Assembly: GCF_003122365.1 (NCBI RefSeq)
Contig: NZ_CP029254.1
Coordinates: forward strand, 2,483,501 to 2,547,500
From: Streptomyces spongiicola
Lineage (GTDB): Bacteria > Actinomycetota > Actinomycetes > Streptomycetales > Streptomycetaceae
DNA length: 64,000 nt
Direction: 5' to 3'
Shown here: one piece after another, positions 31,067 to 39,671 of the stretch
Position numbering within the stretch: position 1 is the stretch's first letter
How the letters are laid out: each line of letters opens with the position of its first letter
The notes under the pieces: generated by a model
Told to the model about the DNA's origin: nothing
Databases searched by the model: none
Seen by the model: only the letters and a program-made list of their open reading frames with translations
Made by a program: the position numbers and the translations under genes

Positions 31067-31745
31067 CGTGTGCTCCGTGTGCGGTGCCGTCAGGGGGCTT
31101 GCGCGACCCGCCCCGGCTTCCCGCCCCGGCCTCCAGCACCGCGCCCGGTGGACGGGGCAACGGCGGGTCGAGCGTGGAGGCACCGGTCGGGGCCGCCCGG
31201 GCCCGGTCGTCTGCGGGCAGCGTAGTCCGCGGTGCAGGCACCGGAGGCGAACGCTCCGCAAGCCGCGCTCGGCGACTCGGCCCGCCGCGCTCGGCACCGC
31301 GGTGCCGGGTCCGCGCACCACGGTCGGTGCGATCCGCGCGCCGGGTCCGCCCGCGGCCCGGGTGTCCCGCGGCCCGGGTGTCCCGCGGCCCGCTCCGGGC
31401 CGCCGGGGAACGCACGGCCCGAGCAGCCCGCTGACCGGGCCTGACGGCGACGACGAACGGTGCCGTCCGGCCGGGCCGCCCAGGAGCCGCGCCGCCGCGG
31501 GTCGACGCCCCGAGGGTGGCTCCTCCACGGCGAGCGGACCGGACCCGTCGGCCCTGACGGCGCCCGGGAGCGGGCCGCGCCGAAGCAGGGGGCAAGGGGG
31601 GACGTGCCGTGACGTTGCGGCGTCGGAGAGCGGCACCCGGGGTCAGTTCGCGGTGTTCCGGCGTGCCCGGTGAACGGCCGGCGGCCCGGTCCCGTAGAAC
31701 ATCACGAGCGGCCCGGTTCGAGGGCCGATGTGGAGAGGGAGCGGC
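31067..31745. other. Intergenic region, no supported gene
   Basis: About 680 bases of very GC-rich DNA between the divergent ASCH and Rieske genes. It includes clustered GCCCGGGTGTCCCGCG repeats near 31365-31395. No frame has a recognised domain or a plausible start. The last 50 bases carry the Rieske promoter area, which is AT-poor and without a clear consensus. Confidence 0.5.
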
Positions 31746-32243
31746 ATGACCGGAACGCAGGGACCGTCGCGCACCGCAGTGGCGCGTCGTACCGTCTTCA
31801 CCGCCGCCGGCGGCGCCGGACTCGCCGCGGCGCTGACGGCGTGCGGCGGATCCGAGGGGGCGGACAGCGGAACGGCGAATCCCGCGGACGGCGGCACGAC
31901 CGCCGGCGCCACCGGAGGTTCGACGGGCGGTTCGACCGGCGGCACGACGGGCGGAGGCGGAGGCCAGGTCATCGCCAGTGTCGCCGACATCCCGGAGGGC
32001 GGCGGCAAAGTGATCGGCGACATCGTGGTGACGCAGCCGACGGCCGGTGAGTTCAGGGCCTTCTCGTCGAAGTGCACCCACCAGGGCTGCGCGGTCAAGG
32101 CCGTCGCCGACGGCCTGATCAACTGCCCCTGCCACAACAGCAACTTCGACGCCGGCGACGGCAGCGTGAAGAGCGGTCCGGCCACCTCACCGCTGCCACC
32201 CGCGGAGATCGTCGTGGAGGGCGACTCGATCAGGCTCGCCTGA
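31746..32243 (+). CDS. Rieske [2Fe-2S] Tat lipoprotein
   Basis: Exported iron-sulphur protein of 165 residues. The N-terminus has a twin Arg before a hydrophobic stretch ending in ALTAC (RRTVFTAAGGAGLAAALTAC), which fits a Tat signal with a lipobox-like Cys. A Gly/Thr-rich linker (GSTGGSTGGTTGGGGG, residues 57-72) leads to the Rieske domain, whose cluster ligands are CTHQGC and CPCHNSNF. It could act as an electron carrier at the outer membrane surface. It is not with a cytochrome bc complex, so it belongs to the small single-domain Rieske proteins that Streptomyces carry near oxidoreductases. The GC-rich linker is variable. Confidence 0.93.
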   Translation: MTGTQGPSRTAVARRTVFTAAGGAGLAAALTACGGSEGADSGTANPADGGTTAGATGGSTGGSTGGTTGGGGGQVIASVADIPEGGGKVIGDIVVTQPTAGEFRAFSSKCTHQGCAVKAVADGLINCPCHNSNFDAGDGSVKSGPATSPLPPAEIVVEGDSIRLA

Positions 32244-32269
32244 CAGCGGACGCCGGTCGGGCCACGCGC

Positions 32270-32920
32270 TCAGGTGTGTGCGGCCCGGCGCGGCGCCCTC
32301 CAGCACGCGAGCACCTCGCAGGTGGTGGTGACGGTGGAGACGAGAGCCAGCGTGTTCCTGATCATCGCGGAGGTGTACTCGGGGGGCACCCCCGCGATCG
32401 CGTCCGCGGGCACGACCGCGGTGTAGCCGAGGTTCACCGCGTCGAAGACGGCGTTCGGTATCGCCACATTGGCCGAGACGCCCGTGACGACCAGGGTGCG
32501 GCAGCCCAGACCGCGCAGCAGCGCGTCCACCCCGGTCCCGGCGACCGGGGACAGGCCGTGCAGCCGGCGAACCACGATGTCCTCGTCCGCGACCTCGATG
32601 GGTTCGGCGACGCGGACCGCCCTGCTGCCCGAGTGCTGCTGCACCGGCAGCCGTAGGGCGGCCCGGAGCAGGGGAGCGTTGCTGCCGGCCCCGCGTCCGT
32701 CCGGACGCCGCTCCGCCACCGCGTGCATCACCTGCACCCCTGCCGCGTGGGCCACCTCCACGAGCCGTGCGATGTTCTCCAGTGCCCCCGAAGACCTCGC
32801 CTGGGCAGCCAGTTCCGGGAGGGCGCTGTCCCGGCCGACGACTCCCTGCTGGCATTCGACGGTGAGCAGCACCGTGCCGGACGGGTCGAGCTGGGCGACC
32901 AGCTGTTCGTGACGCGGCAT
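32270..32920 (-). CDS. Isochorismatase-fold protein, catalytic Cys missing
   Basis: Cysteine hydrolase-like protein of 216 residues with the isochorismatase fold. The first strand reads TVLLTVECQQGVVG where catalytic members have D-x-Q (here Glu), and the segment normally holding the nucleophile Cys reads LVVTGVSANVAIPNAVFDAV, with Ala where active enzymes have Cys. The conserved Lys region (between residues 110 and 130) is also weak. Either a relative that binds but does not hydrolyse, or a member with a different mechanism. It runs convergent to the Rieske gene, 26 bp apart. Confidence 0.88.
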   Translation of the reverse strand: MPRHEQLVAQLDPSGTVLLTVECQQGVVGRDSALPELAAQARSSGALENIARLVEVAHAAGVQVMHAVAERRPDGRGAGSNAPLLRAALRLPVQQHSGSRAVRVAEPIEVADEDIVVRRLHGLSPVAGTGVDALLRGLGCRTLVVTGVSANVAIPNAVFDAVNLGYTAVVPADAIAGVPPEYTSAMIRNTLALVSTVTTTCEVLACWRAPRRAAHT

Positions 32921-33123
32921 TCGCCTCACCCTCCTGCACCTGTTCGCCGGCTCCGCGGGCACCCGTCCGGCACCGGGCAGCGGGCGGCCGAGGACCCCGG
33001 ACGGTCCGGGTGACCGGGCGCGCGACGGTAACGGGCATTGCGTCACCGCGGAAGAGCACCCATGATTTCCGACACCACATCAGTCGGCTGCCGGTGGACG
33101 CCGGCTCGCGGGAAGGGGCGCCG

Positions 33124-33591
33124 ATGGCCGCCGCACAGCGCCGGGGCAGGCGCATCATGATGTCGCCCGCCGAGGTGGACGTCTTCCTCACGGAGCAGCG
33201 CACCTGCCGGGTCGCCACGGTCTCGCCCGATGGCGCGCCCCATGTCAGCGCCCTGTGGTTCGCGTGGGACGGCACCTCGCTGTGGCTGTACTCGATCACC
33301 CGCAGCCGGCGGTGGTCCGAGCTGCGCCGGGATCCGCGGATCGCGGTGGTGGTGGACGCCGGGGAGGAGTACGGCGATCTGCGCGGGGTGGAACTCACCG
33401 GCAACGCGGTGTTCGTGGGCGAGGCTCCCCGCACCGGGGGCCCCTGCCCGGAACTCGAGGAACCCGAAAAGCTGTTCGCCCGCAAGAACTTCGGCCTGGA
33501 CTCGATGCCGCACGACGGCCGGCACGGATGGCTGCGGCTGACGCCGGAGGCGGTCGTGTCCTGGGACTTCCGCAAGCTGGCCGAGCTGTGA
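33124..33591 (+). CDS. PPOX-fold flavin/F420 protein
   Basis: Pyridoxamine 5'-phosphate oxidase-like split barrel of 155 residues, the type that binds FMN or F420. The layout is MMSPAEVDVFLTEQRTCRVATVSPDGAPHVSALWFAWDG, then SRRWSELRRDPRIAVVVDAGEEYGDLRGVELTGNAVF, as in small actinobacterial flavin-or-F420-dependent proteins. No N-terminal export signal. The ATG at 33124 follows GGAAGGGG. It diverges from the isochorismatase-fold gene. The reaction is unknown; some relatives reduce nitroimidazoles or bind haem. Confidence 0.87.
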   Translation: MAAAQRRGRRIMMSPAEVDVFLTEQRTCRVATVSPDGAPHVSALWFAWDGTSLWLYSITRSRRWSELRRDPRIAVVVDAGEEYGDLRGVELTGNAVFVGEAPRTGGPCPELEEPEKLFARKNFGLDSMPHDGRHGWLRLTPEAVVSWDFRKLAEL

Positions 33592-33790
33592 GACCCGGCG
33601 CCATCCCGGCGGGCGGGACGTGCCGGAGCCGACCGGAAAACGGACGGAGCCGACGAGGCGGACATGCTCGGCGGGGACGACGGGAGCCGTTGGCGGCGGG
33701 GCGGCCGGGACGCGGGCCCCGCCCCGCCACCGGCACGCGCGACCGACGGCACGCCCCGTCACGGAGCCGGACGGCACGCACCCGGCGGCG

Positions 33791-34690
33791 TCAGAGCGGT
33801 GCCGCGGCCGAACGCAGCGCCGACAGCGCCGCGCGAATCGAGGGCCGGCGGTCCGCGTCCGCACGCCAGACCGCGTAGATGTGCCGGCGCACCTTCTGGC
33901 GCACCGGGACGAGGCTGACCCCCTCGGGGACCGGCCCCCGGCCCAGCCTTGGTGTCACACACACGCCGAGACCCGCCGCGATCAGTGCCAGCTGGGTATG
34001 GTGTTCGCCGGCGAGATGGACGATACGGGGTTCGATGCCCTTGGCTCGCAGGGTGAACACCAGCCACTCGTAGCAGAACTCGCCCTCGGGCCAGGAGACC
34101 CAGTCGTCGTCGGCGAAGTCCTCAAGGTCCACGTGCGTACGCCCGGCCAGCGGGTGGTCCGCGGGCATGGCCACGTCGGCGGTGTCGTCGAGCAGCGGTT
34201 CGCGTGCCAGCCCGCCCGGGACGGGGAGCCGCTTGTTGCTCCAGTCCAGCGCCACCGCCAGGTCGAGATCGCCCCTGAGCACCTCGCGCAGGGCGTACTC
34301 GGGCTCCAGTTCGCTGGTGCGCACGCACAGGTCGGGGTGGTCGGCGCGGAGGGCCGTCAGCGCCGCGGGGAAGAGCCCCCGGGCGGCCGTCGGGAACGCC
34401 CCGAGCCGCACCTCGCCGACGGCGCGGCCCCGCTGTGCCTCGATGTCCGACTGGGCGAGTTCGACCTGTGACAGGATCCGGGCGGCGTGGTCGGCGAGCA
34501 GGCGGCCGGCGTCGGTGAGCCGGACCCCGCGCCCGTTCCGGGCCAGCAGCTGCTGGCCCACCTCCCGCTCCAGCTTGGACATTTGCTGCGACACGGCAGA
34601 CGTCGTGACATGCAGCCCGTCGGCGGCGGCACTGACGGAACCGTGCCGGGCCAGGGCGTCCAGGGTACGCAGGCGCTCCAGATTCAACAT
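33791..34690 (-). CDS. LysR family regulator
   Basis: Transcription regulator of 299 residues with the N-terminal winged helix LNLERLRTLDALARHGSVSAAADGLHVTTSAVSQQMSKLEREVG at 2-46 and a periplasmic-binding-like effector domain. The gene is divergent from the EamA exporter (75-bp gap), which is the usual target arrangement for LysR proteins. An AT-rich interval between them (TGTAAGCAATGCTAATC, 34690-34706) may hold its binding site. The effector is unknown, possibly an amino acid or toxic analog exported by the neighbour. Confidence 0.93.
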   Translation of the reverse strand: MLNLERLRTLDALARHGSVSAAADGLHVTTSAVSQQMSKLEREVGQQLLARNGRGVRLTDAGRLLADHAARILSQVELAQSDIEAQRGRAVGEVRLGAFPTAARGLFPAALTALRADHPDLCVRTSELEPEYALREVLRGDLDLAVALDWSNKRLPVPGGLAREPLLDDTADVAMPADHPLAGRTHVDLEDFADDDWVSWPEGEFCYEWLVFTLRAKGIEPRIVHLAGEHHTQLALIAAGLGVCVTPRLGRGPVPEGVSLVPVRQKVRRHIYAVWRADADRRPSIRAALSALRSAAAPL

Positions 34691-34764
34691 GTAAGCAATG
34701 CTAATCGGATGTCCGAAAGAAGTCTCGCTTGTTCTAAGAAGATGTACACCCCAGGGTGGAGCCC

Positions 34765-35892
34765 ATGACCACCGTCACGCCGCCGTCGCACACGGACCCC
34801 GCCTCGGACACCGCCGCGGGATCTGCCGCGGGATCTGCCACGGGATCTGCCACGGACACCGCCGCGGGATCCGAGCCCGCACCCGCTGCGCCCCCTGCAG
34901 CCCCTGCAGCCCCTGCACCGGCCTCTCCCCCGGCGACCCCGCCCCCCACCGCCGGCCGCGGGCGCCGTGCCGTCGACTGGCGGCTGAGGTTCGCCGCACT
35001 CGCCCTGATCTGGGGCTTCAGCTTTCTGCTCATCAAGCTCGGCACGGACGGCTACGCCCCGTTCCAGGTCGCCTTCGGCCGGGTGTTCTTCGGTACGGCG
35101 GTGCTGGCCGCCGCCATGGCGGTACGGCGGGAGCGGCTGCCGCGCGGAGCGCGCACCTGGGCGCATCTGACCGTCGCGGCGTTCTTCCTCAACGCGCTGC
35201 CGTTCTCGCTCTTCGCCTATGCCGAGCTGACCATCCCGTCGACGCTGGCCGGGATCTGCAACGCCACGTCCCCGCTGTGGGGCATGGCGCTGTCGCTGGT
35301 GGCGCTGTCCGAGGACCGGCCCACCCGCCGCCGTGTCGCCGGTCTGGGCATCGGGTTCCTCGGCGTGCTCACCGTCCTGGGCGCCTGGCAGGGCTTCTCC
35401 GGGCTCGACGCGGGCGGGACGGCGATGGCCCTGCTCGCCTCCCTGAGCTATGCGGTCGGCTGGATATACGTCCGACGTACGCTCGCGGGCTCGCCCTCCT
35501 CCCACCTGTCCCTGACCGGGGCGCAGCTGGCGCTGGCTACGCTACAACTGGCGGTGGTGACACAGCTGTTCACGAGCCTGCCGAACTCGTTCCCGGTGGT
35601 TCCGCTGCTCGCGGTGGTCGCGCTGGGCGCCCTGGGCACCGGGGTCGCCATGCTGATGCAGTACGGGCTGGTGGCCGAGGTCGGACCCACGACCGCGACC
35701 ATGGTCACGTACTTCATCCCGGTCATCGCCACCGCCGCGGGAGTCACGCTGCTCGGCGAGCGGCTGGGCTGGAACACCCCGGTGGGTGCTCTGATCGTCC
35801 TGGTGGGCGCCGCGCTCGCCCAGGGCAGGCCCGGGCCGGCATCGGCGGGAAGGAGCATCGGGCGGCCCCGGGCGGGCGACGGGCGACCGTGA
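34765..35892 (+). CDS. EamA/DMT-family exporter with low-complexity N-tail
   Basis: Membrane protein of 375 residues. Ten predicted spans form two EamA repeats (residues 77-200 and 215-345), as in metabolite exporters of the drug/metabolite transporter superfamily. The first 65 residues are a hydrophilic Ala/Pro/Ser/Thr tail with a tandem repeat (GSA-AGSA-TGSA-T) from a 12-bp DNA repeat around 34817-34865, so a cytosolic tail of variable length. It is controlled most likely by the divergent LysR. The ATG at 34765 is chosen; a GTG three codons upstream is possible. The substrate is unknown. Confidence 0.9.
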   Translation: MTTVTPPSHTDPASDTAAGSAAGSATGSATDTAAGSEPAPAAPPAAPAAPAPASPPATPPPTAGRGRRAVDWRLRFAALALIWGFSFLLIKLGTDGYAPFQVAFGRVFFGTAVLAAAMAVRRERLPRGARTWAHLTVAAFFLNALPFSLFAYAELTIPSTLAGICNATSPLWGMALSLVALSEDRPTRRRVAGLGIGFLGVLTVLGAWQGFSGLDAGGTAMALLASLSYAVGWIYVRRTLAGSPSSHLSLTGAQLALATLQLAVVTQLFTSLPNSFPVVPLLAVVALGALGTGVAMLMQYGLVAEVGPTTATMVTYFIPVIATAAGVTLLGERLGWNTPVGALIVLVGAALAQGRPGPASAGRSIGRPRAGDGRP

Positions 35893-36176
35893 CCGTACGG
35901 ACGCGGACCGGCGCAAGCCGCCGCCGGACCTGACCGTACGACCGCGAACGCGCCCGGGCCCGAGCCCGAGCCCGAGCCCGTCCTGACGACGGTACGACCG
36001 CGCACCGGCGCAGGCCGCCGCCGGACCTGGCTCCCGCCCCCGCAGGTCGGAGGCGGTGCGCGGGTCTCGGAAGCGGTGCGCGGGTCCGCGGGTGCGCCGG
36101 GCGCCCGCGTCCGCCCCACCGCGGCCGCCGGTCAGGCAACCGGTGGCACGGCGAAGGGCGGGCACGGCCGCGCCGC
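35893..36176. other. Repeat-bearing spacer
   Basis: Convergent spacer between the EamA and MocR genes. A pair of imperfect direct repeats of about 35 bp (each with CCGGCGCA, GCCGCCGCCGGACCTG) lies at 35910-35945 and 36000-36032, and between them is a CCCGAG hexamer array at about 35955-35982. No gene or clear terminator hairpin is seen. Confidence 0.6.
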
Positions 36177-37517
36177 TCAGCCGTAACTGCGCGGCTGTAC
36201 GGGCGCGGCCGCCCGGGCCACCGCGTCGGCGAGCGCGCCGATGTCATGGGCCGTCAGGCCCGACACCGTCAGCCGCACGGCCGGTGGCGACGAGATGCGG
36301 AAGCGGGCCCCTGGTGCGACGGCCCAGCCGGCGTGGAGCAGGCGGGCCACCGTTCCCGTCTCGTCGGCCACGGGCACCCATACGTTCATCCCGCTGCGGC
36401 CGTGCGCTTCGACACCGCGCTCGGCCAGTGCTCCCAGCAGCGCGTCGCGCCGGTCCCCGTAGGCGGCCGCCACGGCCACCGGGTCGACGGCCCCGGAGGT
36501 CCACAGCTCCACGACGGCACGCTGGGTGAGCCGGCTCACCCAGCCGGGACCGAGCGCCTGCCTCCCCTGGACCCGGTCGAGGGTGACCCGGTCACCGGTG
36601 AGCACGGCGAGCCTGAGGTCGGGACCGTACGCCTTGGCGACCGACCGCACGAGTACCCAGTGGTCCGTTACACCGGCGAGGGGACGGAGCGGGGTGTCCA
36701 CGATGGCGTAGCCGTGGTCGTCCTCGACGAGCAGGGTCCGGGGGTACCGGCCGAGCACGTCGCGGAGTTCACGGGCGCGCGATGCGGAGAGCACCGCACC
36801 CGTGGGGTTCTGCGCCCGGTCGGTGACGATCAGGGCCCTGGCCCCGCCTTCGAGTGCCAGCTCCACGCCTCCGGGGCTCGGGCCGTCGTCGTCGACGGGG
36901 ACCGGGACCGGCCGCAGTCCGAGTGCCGGGACCAGGTCCAGCAGACTCGCCCAGGCGGGGTCCTCCACGGCCACCGCGTCCCCGGGCCGCAGATGGGCGT
37001 GGAGCACGCGCTCCACGGCGTCGAGCGACCCGGAGGTGACGGCGACCGGCCCTTCCGGCACACCGTCCGAGTCGAGCGCGGCCCGGGCGATCCGCGCCAG
37101 CTCGGGGTCGACCGGGTGCTGTCCGTAGAGCACCGGTCGCGCGTCGTGGTGGCGTGCCGCTGCCGCGAAGGCGTCGTGGAGCGGGGGCAGCAGGGCCGTG
37201 TCCGGGTTGCCTTCGGAGATCTGCCGCACACCGGGCGGGGCGTCGATGGCGAGTGAGCCGCGCGCGGTGCTGGCCGGCCGCTCCCGCACCCGGCTCCCGT
37301 TGCGGCCGGCAGTCTCGATCACGCCGCGCTCGCGCAGGGTCCGGTACGCGGCGGCGACGGTGTTCGGGTTGACACCCAGGAAGGCCGCCAGCTTCCTCAT
37401 GGGCGGCAGCAGTCGGCCGGGCGGGAGGTCCCCCGAGGCGACGCCGCGCTCGATGCTGGCCGCGATCTCCGATGCACCACGACCCTCGATGGCATACTCT
37501 ACTAGCACAAACAACAT
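36177..37517 (-). CDS. MocR-type regulator (GntR-aminotransferase fusion)
   Basis: Protein of 446 residues with an N-terminal GntR winged helix (EIAASIERGVASGDLPPGRLLPPMRKLAAFLGVNPNTVAAAYRTLRERG, residues 17-65) fused to a class I aminotransferase-like domain. The PLP Lys fits VRSVAKAYGPDLRLAVL, and the Asn/Asp residues that hold PLP are in DRAQNPTGAVLSA and LVEDDHGYAI. MocR regulators sense PLP or an amine. Here the divergent gene is a PPOX-family protein, as in PdxR systems controlling pyridoxal phosphate synthesis, so a vitamin B6-linked role is likely. The palindromic site between the two genes is a probable operator. Confidence 0.92.
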   Translation of the reverse strand: MLFVLVEYAIEGRGASEIAASIERGVASGDLPPGRLLPPMRKLAAFLGVNPNTVAAAYRTLRERGVIETAGRNGSRVRERPASTARGSLAIDAPPGVRQISEGNPDTALLPPLHDAFAAAARHHDARPVLYGQHPVDPELARIARAALDSDGVPEGPVAVTSGSLDAVERVLHAHLRPGDAVAVEDPAWASLLDLVPALGLRPVPVPVDDDGPSPGGVELALEGGARALIVTDRAQNPTGAVLSASRARELRDVLGRYPRTLLVEDDHGYAIVDTPLRPLAGVTDHWVLVRSVAKAYGPDLRLAVLTGDRVTLDRVQGRQALGPGWVSRLTQRAVVELWTSGAVDPVAVAAAYGDRRDALLGALAERGVEAHGRSGMNVWVPVADETGTVARLLHAGWAVAPGARFRISSPPAVRLTVSGLTAHDIGALADAVARAAAPVQPRSYG

Positions 37518-37530
37518 TATGCACTAGTGC
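37499..37530. promoter_or_regulatory. MocR operator candidate
   Basis: A perfect palindrome GCACTAGTGC at 37521-37530, and a related TACTAGCAC at 37499-37507, lie between the divergent MocR and PPOX genes in a notably AT-rich interval. Spaced repeats of a short unit are typical of MocR sites. The first site overlaps the likely translation start region of MocR. Confidence 0.65.
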
Positions 37531-37544
37531 AATGGAGATGGGCA

Positions 37545-38288
37545 ATGACACCGCCGCAGGCGCCGCTTTCCTACCGGGCCACCGACCGGACCGTCCCCAC
37601 CCGGGCGCGGGAGCGCGCGTCCCACGACCGCGAACTGGTGCACGCGATCCTCGACGAGGCCTCCGTCTGCCATCTCGGTTTCGTCCGCGACGGGGCCCCC
37701 GTCGTCCTGCCGACGCTCTACGGCCGCGTCGGGGACACGCTGTACGTGCACGGCTCGACCGGATCCCGTCCGCTGCGCCTGGCCGGCCAGGCGGGTCCGG
37801 CGGGCCAGACGGGCCAGACGGGTCCGGCGGGTCCGGCGGGTCCGGGCCTGGAAGTCTGCCTGACCGTCACCCGTGTCGACGGCTTGGTCCTGGCCCGCTC
37901 GGCGTTCCACCACTCCATCAACTACCGCTCGGTCGTGGTCCACGGGACCGCGCACCAGGTCACCGACCCGGAGGAGAAGCGCACCGCGCTCGACGCCCTG
38001 GTCGACCATGTCGTCCCCGGGCGATCCGCCGACTCGCGCCCCGCCAACGCGAGGGAACTCGCCGCGACCGCCGTGCTGCGGCTGGATCTGGACGAGGTCT
38101 CCGCCAAGGTCCGCACGGGCGGTCCGTCCGACGACCCCGAGGATCTGGCGCTGCCCCACTGGACCGGAGTCGTCCCGCTGGTACGCGGCTACGGCACACC
38201 GGTCCCCGCGGACGACCTGGCACCGTCGGTGCCGCTGCCCGCGTACCTCTCCGCGCCCACCGCCCCCGCCGCCTTCTCCGCGCCGTAG
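37545..38288 (+). CDS. PPOX-family protein with collagen-like insert
   Basis: Pyridoxamine 5'-phosphate oxidase-related split-barrel protein of 247 residues (nitroimidazole-resistance-like). Core segments are DRELVHAILDEASVCHLGFVRDGAPVVLPTLYGRVGDTLYVHG at 33-75 and LTVTRVDGLVLARSAFHHSINYRSVVVHG in the second half. Between them, residues 83-103 are Gly-X-Y triplets (AGQAGPAGQTGQTGPAGPAG), from a repetitive DNA stretch at 37788-37850, inserted in a loop between two strands. GGAG lies seven bases before the ATG. It is divergent from the MocR gene, its probable regulator. Confidence 0.9.
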   Translation: MTPPQAPLSYRATDRTVPTRARERASHDRELVHAILDEASVCHLGFVRDGAPVVLPTLYGRVGDTLYVHGSTGSRPLRLAGQAGPAGQTGQTGPAGPAGPGLEVCLTVTRVDGLVLARSAFHHSINYRSVVVHGTAHQVTDPEEKRTALDALVDHVVPGRSADSRPANARELAATAVLRLDLDEVSAKVRTGGPSDDPEDLALPHWTGVVPLVRGYGTPVPADDLAPSVPLPAYLSAPTAPAAFSAP

Positions 38289-38394
38289 CGCCGGACCCGG
38301 GACCGGTGCGGCCGGACCGCGCGGAGGGCGGTCCGGCCGCGACCCGCGACCGCGGCCGGACACCGGCCGGTTCCGGGCCCGCGGTCACGGACAC

Positions 38395-38436
38395 CGGCGA
38401 ACGGCCAACGGCCAACGGCCAACGGCGAACGGCGAA
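38395..38436. repeat. Heptanucleotide tandem repeat
   Basis: Six 7-bp units, CGGCGAA or CGGCCAA, in a row between two convergent genes (the PPOX and the EamA gene), 14 bp past the EamA stop. Variable-number repeats of this kind can serve as strain markers. Confidence 0.85.
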
Positions 38437-38449
38437 CGGCGGCACCGGA

Positions 38450-39436
38450 TCAGGTCAGCGCGTCCACGGCGCCGCGGCCCCGTGCCACCGGGCGGGTCTC
38501 CTGCCAGGCCAGCCCGGCAACGGCCGCCAGGAGCAGTACGGTTCCCGCCACCGTCGCCGACGTCAGCCGTTCGTTCAGCGCCGCCACCGCCAGGACCGCG
38601 GCACTCACGGGCTCCAGAAGCATGATCACCGAAACCGTCGCGGCACGGACGACCGCCGCACCCGCGAAGTACAGCGCGTAGGCGAGCGCCGTGGGCACCG
38701 CGGCGACGTACACCAGCAGCACCAGCACCCGCAGCGGCTCGGCGGTGTGCGGCACCAGCCCCTCCGCGAGGGCCGGCGGCAGCAGCCCCACGGCACCGAC
38801 GACGAAGGTCCACATGGTCGTGGACAGGGGATCGGGACCGGTCCCGTCACGGCCCAGCCGGCGGGTGATCAGGGTGACGGCCGCGTAGCCCGCCGCCGAG
38901 ACGAGCGCGAGCAGCACGCCCGGCGGCCGTACCGTGCCGCTCCCGCCGCCCAGGACGAGCACAGCGAGTCCGGTCAGCGCTCCGGCGACGGCGAAGAGGC
39001 CGCCGCGCCCGAGCCGCTCCCCCAGGATGAACCTGGCGCCGAGGGCGATCAGTACGGGACCGGCCCCCAGAGTGACGACCGTGCCCACCGCCAGGCCGGT
39101 CTGCTCGACGGCGGCGAAGTAGGCGCTCTGGAAGACGGTCAGACAGGTGCCGGTGGCGAGGATGCGCCGCAGTCTGCGGCGGCGTGGCTCGGGCCTGGCC
39201 CCGACGGCGGCGGTCCGCGCCGCCCGGCGCCCGCGCAGCGCGAGCGCGCCCGCGAGCAGCAGCAGCCCGCCCAGGCAGCGCCAGAAGGACAGGGCGAGCG
39301 GCCCCAGGTCACTGGCCTCGAAGACCAGTGAGGCGGCCGCCCCTGCGGTCCCCCAGGCCACACCGGCCACGACGAGGTAGAACAGACTGCGCCCGACGGG
39401 CAGGCCGACGACGGCAGCCGTTGAAGGATTCGACAC
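38450..39436 (-). CDS. EamA/DMT-family exporter
   Basis: Inner-membrane protein of 328 residues with ten predicted spans in two EamA halves: [22 protein letters not shown] near residue 20 begins the first, and [23 protein letters not shown] near residue 178 begins the second. Such proteins export amino acids, purines or drugs. The GTG start is preceded by GGAG at seven bases. It precedes nothing obviously related. A 235-bp spacer separates it from the next EamA gene, which is on the same strand but from another branch. Confidence 0.9.
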   Translation of the reverse strand: MSNPSTAAVVGLPVGRSLFYLVVAGVAWGTAGAAASLVFEASDLGPLALSFWRCLGGLLLLAGALALRGRRAARTAAVGARPEPRRRRLRRILATGTCLTVFQSAYFAAVEQTGLAVGTVVTLGAGPVLIALGARFILGERLGRGGLFAVAGALTGLAVLVLGGGSGTVRPPGVLLALVSAAGYAAVTLITRRLGRDGTGPDPLSTTMWTFVVGAVGLLPPALAEGLVPHTAEPLRVLVLLVYVAAVPTALAYALYFAGAAVVRAATVSVIMLLEPVSAAVLAVAALNERLTSATVAGTVLLLAAVAGLAWQETRPVARGRGAVDALT

Positions 39437-39671
39437 GTGGGTACTCCGAGCTGGGTGTCCGGGAATCGATCCCGGAGGCCCGTCCCTCAAGGGGTGGGGA
39501 ACGCGTCCCGCGACGGGCCGGAAGACGGTCGGTCGGCCGCTGGGCTCCACACGCGGGCAGCGACGAACCGCCCGGGGGACACCAACACCCCGGACCCGGT
39601 CTTCGTCAGCGGAGAACCGCCCGCGCTACGCGGCGGGCGGCGGCAGAACGGTCGAATGCATGATCGCCACC

